DNA from: Colwellia sp.
Lineage (GTDB): Bacteria > Pseudomonadota > Gammaproteobacteria > Enterobacterales > Alteromonadaceae
Direction of reading: 5' to 3'
Assembly: GCA_003521815.1 (NCBI GenBank)
Contig: DPHE01000078.1
Location: 398-11,423 of the forward strand
DNA length: 11,026 bases
Part shown: positions 6,736 through 11,026 of the stretch, piece by piece
Layout of the letters: the number at the start of each line of letters is the position of its first letter
How positions within the stretch are numbered: the first letter of the stretch is position 1
Program-made: the position numbers and the translations under genes
The notes under the pieces: model-generated
Told to the model about the DNA's origin: nothing
Database searches by the model: none
The model's input: the letters and a program-made list of their open reading frames with translations, nothing else

Positions 6736-7149
6736 ATGCTAAAAATATCAAATACAGTTACTCTCGCCGATTGGGAAATTGAACTTACTGGAATAAGGGC
6801 CACCGGAAAAGGAGGCCAACGAGTAAACAAGGTAGAAACCGCGATACATTTACGTTTCGATATTAAGCGATCTTCATTACCTTCTCTTTACAAAGATAGA
6901 TTGCTAAAGCTATCAGATAGTCGCATATCAAGTGGTGGTATTATCATTATAAAAGGGCAATCATTTAGAACTCAATCACTGAACAAAGACGATGCCTTAA
7001 AGCGGCTTAAACAGTTAATCATATCTGTAATGGTCGTTCAAAAATCTAGGAGACCAACTAAGCCGACAAAAGGATCGACGCTCAGGCGATTAGATTTAAA
7101 GAAGAAGGCTAGTTCTAACAAGGCCCTACGCGGAAAAGTAGACCATTAG
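6736..7149 (+). CDS. arfB: Alternative ribosome-rescue factor B, peptidyl-tRNA hydrolase
   Basis: A 137-residue protein. The release-factor catalytic loop GKGGQRVNKVETAIHLRF is at residues 24-41, with GGQ at 26-28. Next come ISSGGIIIIKGQSFRTQSLN and a basic tail (QKSRRPTKPT, then ALRGKV) that in ArfB/YaeJ enters the empty mRNA channel. It has no codon-recognition domain, so it is ArfB and not RF1 or RF2. It releases nascent peptides from ribosomes stalled without a stop codon. The ATG at 6736 is chosen over the TTG at 6709 because AAGGAA lies six bases before it and MLKISN matches family starts. The 258 bases upstream contain no gene. The gene stands alone. Confidence 0.93.
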   Translation: MLKISNTVTLADWEIELTGIRATGKGGQRVNKVETAIHLRFDIKRSSLPSLYKDRLLKLSDSRISSGGIIIIKGQSFRTQSLNKDDALKRLKQLIISVMVVQKSRRPTKPTKGSTLRRLDLKKKASSNKALRGKVDH

Positions 7150-7329
7150 TGATTGTATTAACGTGTAGTGACCACTATTGATTTATGGTTTGATACTAGA
7201 CTAACTTCACTTCTCGTCGCCAACCAATGAATCAAGAAAAAAGATTACAACGAGTAAAACCAACTGAAAGTAGTTAAAAAACACGAAAAAGTACACTGTT
7301 AATATTGAAGTCAATTATAGAGAGTAAAC

Positions 7330-8184
7330 ATGCCAATAAGTGAAATAGGCGCTGTAGAAAAATTAACGGCGCAACTTGATACTAATAACTTAGTACAATA
7401 CCAATTACCTTTAGCCACGATAAACTCGGACACTACTGAGCAGCAAAGTATTGCCTTGAATCCAGTAATAGGCAAAACACTCACATTAAATTTTCATGGT
7501 AAAATTGCTTGTAAACACTGTGGTAAAACGACTAAAAAAAGTTACTCTCAGGGGTTTTGTTACCCTTGTATGATTAAACTGGCGCAGTGTGATATGTGTA
7601 TTATGAAGCCTGAAACTTGCCATCATCACCTTGGTACTTGTCGAGAACCAAAATGGGGTGAGCAACATTGCATGGTAGATCACTATGTTTATTTATCAAA
7701 TACCTCAGCGTTAAAAGTAGGTATAACTCGTCATACTCAAATACCAACGCGATGGATTGACCAAGGGGCTACACAAGCATTACCTATTTTTAAAGTGAGT
7801 ACTCGCTTGCAATCAGGGTTAGTTGAAACAGCTTTAGCTGAATATATTAATGATAAAACCAATTGGCGAGCAATGCTTAAGGGAAGTAATGAGGCTATTG
7901 ATCTCAAAGCTGAAGCTAAAGTGCTGATCCCCCAAATAAAGGAGCGTTTAGACGATATTTCACTTAAGTTTGGTGATGATGCAGTGCAATTGCTAGATGA
8001 AAAAATCGTTGAGATAAATTATCCTGTCAGCCAATATTTAACTAAAATCAGTTCGTTTAACTTTGATAAAACACCGAGTGTATCAGGCGTTTTGTTAGGT
8101 ATAAAAGGTCAATATCTTATTTTTGAGCAGGGGGTTATTAATATGCGTAAGTTTTCTTCCTATCAAATTAGTGTGGGATATTAA
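7330..8184 (+). CDS. DUF2797 family protein with zinc-binding cysteine clusters
   Basis: A 284-residue protein that I assign to the DUF2797 family. The N-terminal half holds nine cysteines in pairs: CKHC (61-64), CYPC (77-80), CDMC (87-90), then C97, C104 and C114 with HHH (98-100). This is consistent with two zinc sites. The adjoining block HYVYLSNTSALKVGITR (118-134), followed by TRWIDQGA, is the most conserved part and faintly resembles a GIY-YIG core. The C-terminal part after about residue 190 is unremarkable. No signal peptide is seen, so the protein is probably cytoplasmic. Function is unknown; nucleic-acid binding is suggested only by the zinc motifs. The start has a weak GAGAG upstream. 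No partner gene is within operon distance. Confidence 0.75.
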   Translation: MPISEIGAVEKLTAQLDTNNLVQYQLPLATINSDTTEQQSIALNPVIGKTLTLNFHGKIACKHCGKTTKKSYSQGFCYPCMIKLAQCDMCIMKPETCHHHLGTCREPKWGEQHCMVDHYVYLSNTSALKVGITRHTQIPTRWIDQGATQALPIFKVSTRLQSGLVETALAEYINDKTNWRAMLKGSNEAIDLKAEAKVLIPQIKERLDDISLKFGDDAVQLLDEKIVEINYPVSQYLTKISSFNFDKTPSVSGVLLGIKGQYLIFEQGVINMRKFSSYQISVGY

Positions 8185-8402
8185 TATTGTAGAATAGACA
8201 GGTTTGGTTTAAATGCACTAGGTCTAAACTAGGTTTAGTGTGGTTCATTATTTTTAATTGGCAATGGTCATCCGCTATTAATTATATCTGTGTGTCACTT
8301 AATTGAGTTGATTCTGCGCTTACGGGCACTACTTGGAATACATGGCTAAACGAATATGAGGAAAAAAATTACCATAGAGTGTTTAGAGTAGTTGTTAATG
8401 AT
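8185..8402 (+). other. Intergenic stretch with a short inverted repeat
   Basis: This lies between the DUF2797 gene and the weak short reading frame. CTAAAC (8224-8229) and GTTTAG (8233-8238) form a 6-bp stem without a T-run, so it is a poor terminator. No promoter or RNA gene was recognised. A frame open from 8307 continues into the short reading frame at 8403. Confidence 0.3.
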
Positions 8403-8507
8403 ATGGAGTTAACGTCGGTAGGAATTGATAGTGAAGTAGTACGTGAAGTCGTTGATTATTGTGATTTACAGCGGTTAAATGAATTCAGTGCAGTAATCAA
8501 TTATTGA
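8403..8507 (+). CDS. Weak candidate short reading frame or gene remnant
   Basis: From the ATG at 8403 the frame encodes 34 residues beginning MELTSVGIDSEVV and ending LNEFSAVINY. The frame is open upstream to 8307, adding 32 residues (including TWLNEYEEKNYHRVFRVVVN) without an ATG; GTG at 8379 is another possible start. The alternating hydrophobic FRVVVN segment and the amphipathic helix EVVREVVDYCDLQRL look like real protein. However, no ribosome binding site is visible at any start and the length is short. It may be the 3' end of a decayed gene. No family is recognised. Confidence 0.25.
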   Translation: MELTSVGIDSEVVREVVDYCDLQRLNEFSAVINY

Positions 8508-8548
8508 TTTTTATTCCTGAAGTATTTAGGGGCATAAAGCTCTATAAT

Positions 8549-8584
8549 AAAAAAGCGAGTACCTTAAGGTGACTCGCTTTTTTT
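8549..8584. terminator. Strong bidirectional terminator after the cold shock gene
   Basis: AAAAAAGCGAGT (8549-8560) pairs with ACTCGCTTTTTT (8572-8583). The small palindrome ACCTTAAGGT sits between the arms. T-runs follow the GC-rich stem on both strands, so it can end transcription in either direction. It lies 20 bases past the cold shock stop codon. Confidence 0.88.
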
Positions 8585-8604
8585 GTACTTTTAATTAATA
8601 AAAA

Positions 8605-8811
8605 TTAAAGAGCAACAATGTTCTCAGCTTGAGGGCCTTTTTGACCATCAGTAACTGTGAATTCAACTTTTTGACCTTCAGCTAAAGTTTTGAAACCGTC
8701 ACCAACAATCGCGTTGAAATGAGCAAAAACGTCAGGGCCATTTTCTTGTTCGATGAAACCGAAACCTTTAGCTTCGTTAAACCATTTTACTGTACCAGTA
8801 GTAGTAGACAT
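8605..8811 (-). CDS. CspA-family cold shock protein
   Basis: A 68-residue single cold shock domain. GTVKWFNEAKGFGFIEQE (6-23) contains the RNP1 motif KGFGFI, and DVFAHF (27-32) is RNP2 with alanine where many enterobacterial Csps have valine. The C-terminal part (EGQKVEFTV, GPQAENI) is typical. These proteins bind single-stranded RNA and DNA and melt mRNA structure, often at low temperature. AGGA lies seven bases before the ATG. The gene is single, with a strong terminator downstream. Several Csp paralogues are usual, so a specific letter name is not justified and cold induction is not shown by sequence. Confidence 0.95.
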   Translation of the reverse strand: MSTTTGTVKWFNEAKGFGFIEQENGPDVFAHFNAIVGDGFKTLAEGQKVEFTVTDGQKGPQAENIVAL

Positions 8812-9188
8812 AAGAGTATCCTAATTTATTTATGAGTAATTTAGCTTCTTTAATTTATTTTTAACTAGGTCAAAAAAAATGATGGAAGCGGGTTTGCTAA
8901 AAAGTGTTGCTATTACTTATAAAACAGGACGGGTTATTTATTACGGGTCAAAAACCTATTATGGGTAATCAAGCAAAACATAACATCGAAATGGTGTACA
9001 AAAATATAAAACTAACTTCAAGCGACGTAGATTATAAAGCTGTGGTGGGTGTTGTCAATAGTTGTTGGTGATTTTTGGCATGTAAAAGCAAAAAGAACTG
9101 ACTGTAGGGTGATTTCACAGTCGTTTTAACGTTTTAAGTGTAACAATCTACACCACTTTTTTATCGCTTATTTCAGTTTACGGAATAC
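8812..9188 (-). other. Upstream region and possible long leader of the cold shock gene
   Basis: No gene is seen in these 377 bases. An AT-rich stretch directly precedes the cold shock ATG. CATAAT on the minus strand (8958-8963) is a possible -10 with a poor -35, which would give a leader of about 140 bases, similar in scale to known cold-inducible csp leaders. TATTAYGGGTMA occurs twice on the plus strand (8939-8950 and 8957-8968). No recognisable cold box was found. Confidence 0.3.
9091..9122 (-). terminator. Possible terminator of apaH
   Basis: On the minus strand, GACTGT and ACAGTC (9117-9122 and 9100-9105) form a 6-bp stem with an 11-base loop. A T-rich run (TTCTTTTT) follows two bases later. 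It lies about 67 bases past the apaH stop. The stem is short, so efficiency is uncertain. Confidence 0.4.
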
Positions 9189-10013
9189 TTAATGTGCGGG
9201 TTCAATGAATACTTTTTTATCATGCCAGCGTAGTAGTGTTAAATGATTGCCCCAAACGCAGCCTGTATCTAAGGGGTAAATATTTTGATGTGAACATTTA
9301 CCCATCAAAGAAGCCCAGTGGCCGAAAACCCAAGATGTTTCATTTATGGTTAATGATAATTCATACCAAGGCAATAACGTGGTGTTCGATTGTTGATTGT
9401 TATTAATAGTGCTAGGAGCGGACTTGTTTTCGAATTCTAGGTTTTTATTCCTATAACAGTAACGCATACGAGTAAATGCATTAATTGTATAGCGAAATTT
9501 TTCTATCTCGGTTTTGGCTTGTGGCCAATTATTCGGTTTTTCACCGTACATTGATGACAACCATGCGTTTCTATTACTTGAGCTCAGCCGCTGTTGAGCA
9601 AACGTAGCTTGCGCTATCGCTTCTGCTAAAGTCCATTGAGGTGAAATACCTGCATGACTCATGTAGGCGTTATCATTACCTATCCTTTGCAATAATGGTT
9701 GTTGTGCTAACCAATCCATTAATTCATCAACATCGTCAGCATCTAGCAATGTGTTAAGTCGATCTTGTTTTTTTACTTCTTTGATACCGGCATAAACGGA
9801 AAGTAAATGTAGATCATGATTACCCAGTACTATTTTTGCAGAGCCTTTAAGTGATTTTATAAAACGTAACGTAGCTAAAGAGTCGGGCCCTCTAGCAACA
9901 AGATCACCCGCTACATAGAGTTGATCAACTTCGCTATTGAAAGAAATCTGCTTTAATAAAGCAATTAGTTCGCTATAACAGCCTTGTATATCACCCACTA
10001 AATATATGCTCAT
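9189..10013 (-). CDS. apaH: Symmetrical bis(5'-nucleosyl)-tetraphosphatase (Ap4A hydrolase)
   Basis: A 274-residue metallophosphoesterase that cleaves Ap4A symmetrically into two ADP in the cytoplasm. Metal-binding motifs are all present: GDIQG (7-11, with Q where D-x-H enzymes have H), GDLVARGP (36-43), GNHDLHLL (64-71) and SHAGISP (119-125). C-terminal FGHWASLMGK and LDTGCVWGN complete the pattern. Length is normal for the family. GAGGT lies just before the ATG. In proteobacteria ApaH controls Ap4A levels and so affects stress responses and loss of Np4 caps from RNA. It follows rsmA on the same strand after 73 bp, probably in one transcript, but apaG, often found between them, is missing. 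Confidence 0.96.
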   Translation of the reverse strand: MSIYLVGDIQGCYSELIALLKQISFNSEVDQLYVAGDLVARGPDSLATLRFIKSLKGSAKIVLGNHDLHLLSVYAGIKEVKKQDRLNTLLDADDVDELMDWLAQQPLLQRIGNDNAYMSHAGISPQWTLAEAIAQATFAQQRLSSSNRNAWLSSMYGEKPNNWPQAKTEIEKFRYTINAFTRMRYCYRNKNLEFENKSAPSTINNNQQSNTTLLPWYELSLTINETSWVFGHWASLMGKCSHQNIYPLDTGCVWGNHLTLLRWHDKKVFIEPAH

Positions 10014-10057
10014 GTTACCTCAATATGAAACTCGCCTCTTGATATGTCATGTGTATA

Positions 10058-10074
10058 TAGAGATTTGATCTCTA
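10058..10074. repeat. Small hairpin in the rsmA-apaH gap
   Basis: TAGAGAT (10058-10064) and ATCTCTA (10068-10074) form a perfect 7-bp stem with a TTG loop, 13 bases after the rsmA stop. It has no T-run, so it more likely affects mRNA processing or stability than termination. Confidence 0.4.
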
Positions 10075-10086
10075 GCATGTTAGCCA

Positions 10087-10962
10087 TTAACCTTGATCTT
10101 CAGCTCTTTTCATTGCACGTCGTGAAGGCTTTTTATTATTTGTAGTAATCATTGGCTCTGGTGGATTATCAACAATAAAATTAGCGAGCATGATGTAATC
10201 ATCAAGGGTTAAATTTTCTGGACGTAAATTGGCATCAATATTAAGGCTTTCTAATTGTGCTACGCTAATGAGATTTTTAAAACTATTACGGATAGTCTTT
10301 CTACGTTGATTAAACGCAGCCAAACAGACTGTATTAAGGGCACTTATCTCTTTGACTGGATTTTTAATGTCACTGTGTGGTATTAACCTCACTATAGCAG
10401 AATCGACTTTAGGTGCGGGCTTAAATGCTTCAGGACCTATTTCCATTACTGGAATTACTTCGCACTGGTATTGGGTCATAATTGATAATCGCCCGTAAGC
10501 TTTACAGTGTGGCCCAGCAGCCATGCGTTGAACTACCTCTTTTTGTAGCATAAAGTGCATGTCTTGAACTTTGTCTTTAAACGTTAATAGGTGAAAAATT
10601 AACGGTGTGGAAATGTTATAAGGCAGGTTCCCAAAAATGCGTAATGGTTTGTTATCTGTTGCTAGTTGGGCAAAGTCAAAGCTTAATGCATCGGTTTCAT
10701 AAATAGTTAAGTGCGGCGCCAAAAAAGGGTGATGGCGTAATCTTTTAGCTAAATCCCTATCAAGCTCAACAACAGATAATTTTTTTGCTCGTTCTATTAC
10801 GGGCTCAGTTAAAGCACCAAGACCAGGGCCTATTTCGACTAAGTTTTCTCCCGGCTCAGGATTAATAGCATCAATAATATCGCTGATGACGGCATCATTA
10901 TGAAGAAAATTTTGGCCAAAGCGTTTTTTTGCTTGGTGGCCTAAATGGGTTTTACTGTTCAT
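10087..10962 (-). CDS. rsmA: 16S rRNA dimethyladenosine transferase (m6,2A1518/A1519)
   Basis: A 291-residue KsgA/RsmA enzyme that dimethylates two adjacent adenines in helix 45 of 16S rRNA, late in small-subunit assembly. It begins KKRFGQNFL (12-20). It has the SAM-binding motif EIGPGLGALT (43-52), the ribose-binding acidic residue in VELDRD (65-70), DALSFD (91-96) and the catalytic NLPYNIS (112-118). FKPAPKVDSAIVRL and FNQRRKTIRNSF identify the C-terminal RNA-binding domain. The basic tail ends at EDQG. A weak AGAGA precedes the ATG. Its position upstream of apaH matches the common surA-pdxA-rsmA-apaG-apaH order; anything further upstream is outside the window. Confidence 0.97.
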   Translation of the reverse strand: MNSKTHLGHQAKKRFGQNFLHNDAVISDIIDAINPEPGENLVEIGPGLGALTEPVIERAKKLSVVELDRDLAKRLRHHPFLAPHLTIYETDALSFDFAQLATDNKPLRIFGNLPYNISTPLIFHLLTFKDKVQDMHFMLQKEVVQRMAAGPHCKAYGRLSIMTQYQCEVIPVMEIGPEAFKPAPKVDSAIVRLIPHSDIKNPVKEISALNTVCLAAFNQRRKTIRNSFKNLISVAQLESLNIDANLRPENLTLDDYIMLANFIVDNPPEPMITTNNKKPSRRAMKRAEDQG

Positions 10963-11003
10963 GAAAATATCTCTTATGGTCAGGCTAAAGCCAGACCTGT
11001 ATT

Positions 11004-11026
11004 ATTTACTGCTATTTACTGCTATT
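11004..11026. repeat. 10-bp tandem repeat at the right edge
   Basis: The unit ATTTACTGCT starts at 11004 and 11014 and a third copy begins at 11024, cut off by the window end. It lies upstream of rsmA. The total copy number cannot be seen. Confidence 0.6.

Overview
The window looks like an AT-rich chromosomal segment from a marine gammaproteobacterium of the Alteromonadales, most like Colwellia, Thalassotalea or Shewanella. This is inferred from gene families: a DUF3581 protein, a DUF2797 protein, a LigE-type secreted ATP-dependent DNA ligase, a VFAHF-type cold shock protein and an rsmA-apaH pair. No rRNA, tRNA, insertion sequence or CRISPR array was seen.

Bases 1-1207 look like the end of an integron cassette array. 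A reading frame open from base 1 (not from the internal TTG at 115) encodes the C-terminal 132 residues of a cysteine-rich protein. Its stop codon lies inside an attC-like imperfect palindrome (394-537). A compact parDE toxin-antitoxin pair on the minus strand follows. It is closed by a second, weaker attC-like palindrome (1125-1207), with one extra base in its left arm. No integrase is in view, so this is either the edge of a chromosomal integron or an integrase-less cluster of attC sites.

Bases 1208-6073 carry ordinary chromosomal genes. A sodium:neurotransmitter-symporter family transporter ends at a strong hairpin. It is followed by a class I SAM-dependent methyltransferase whose stop overlaps that of a convergent gene for a secreted LigE-type DNA ligase. 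Divergent from the ligase is a small exported basic protein. A DUF3581 gene (minus strand) has an 11-bp direct repeat just upstream of its start.

Bases 6196-8507 hold a small GIY-YIG protein (minus strand), the ribosome-rescue hydrolase ArfB (plus) and a nine-cysteine DUF2797 protein (plus). A weakly supported short reading frame follows.

Bases 8549-10962 are on the minus strand: a cold shock gene with a strong terminator and long upstream region, then apaH and rsmA. In many gammaproteobacteria apaG lies between rsmA and apaH. Here only 73 bp separate them, so apaG is absent from this position.

I did not find a clearly new multi-gene system. The most interesting part is the left-edge cassette region with its cysteine-rich protein of unknown function and reverse-oriented TA cassette. 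The missing apaG and the zinc-ribbon DUF2797 protein come next.
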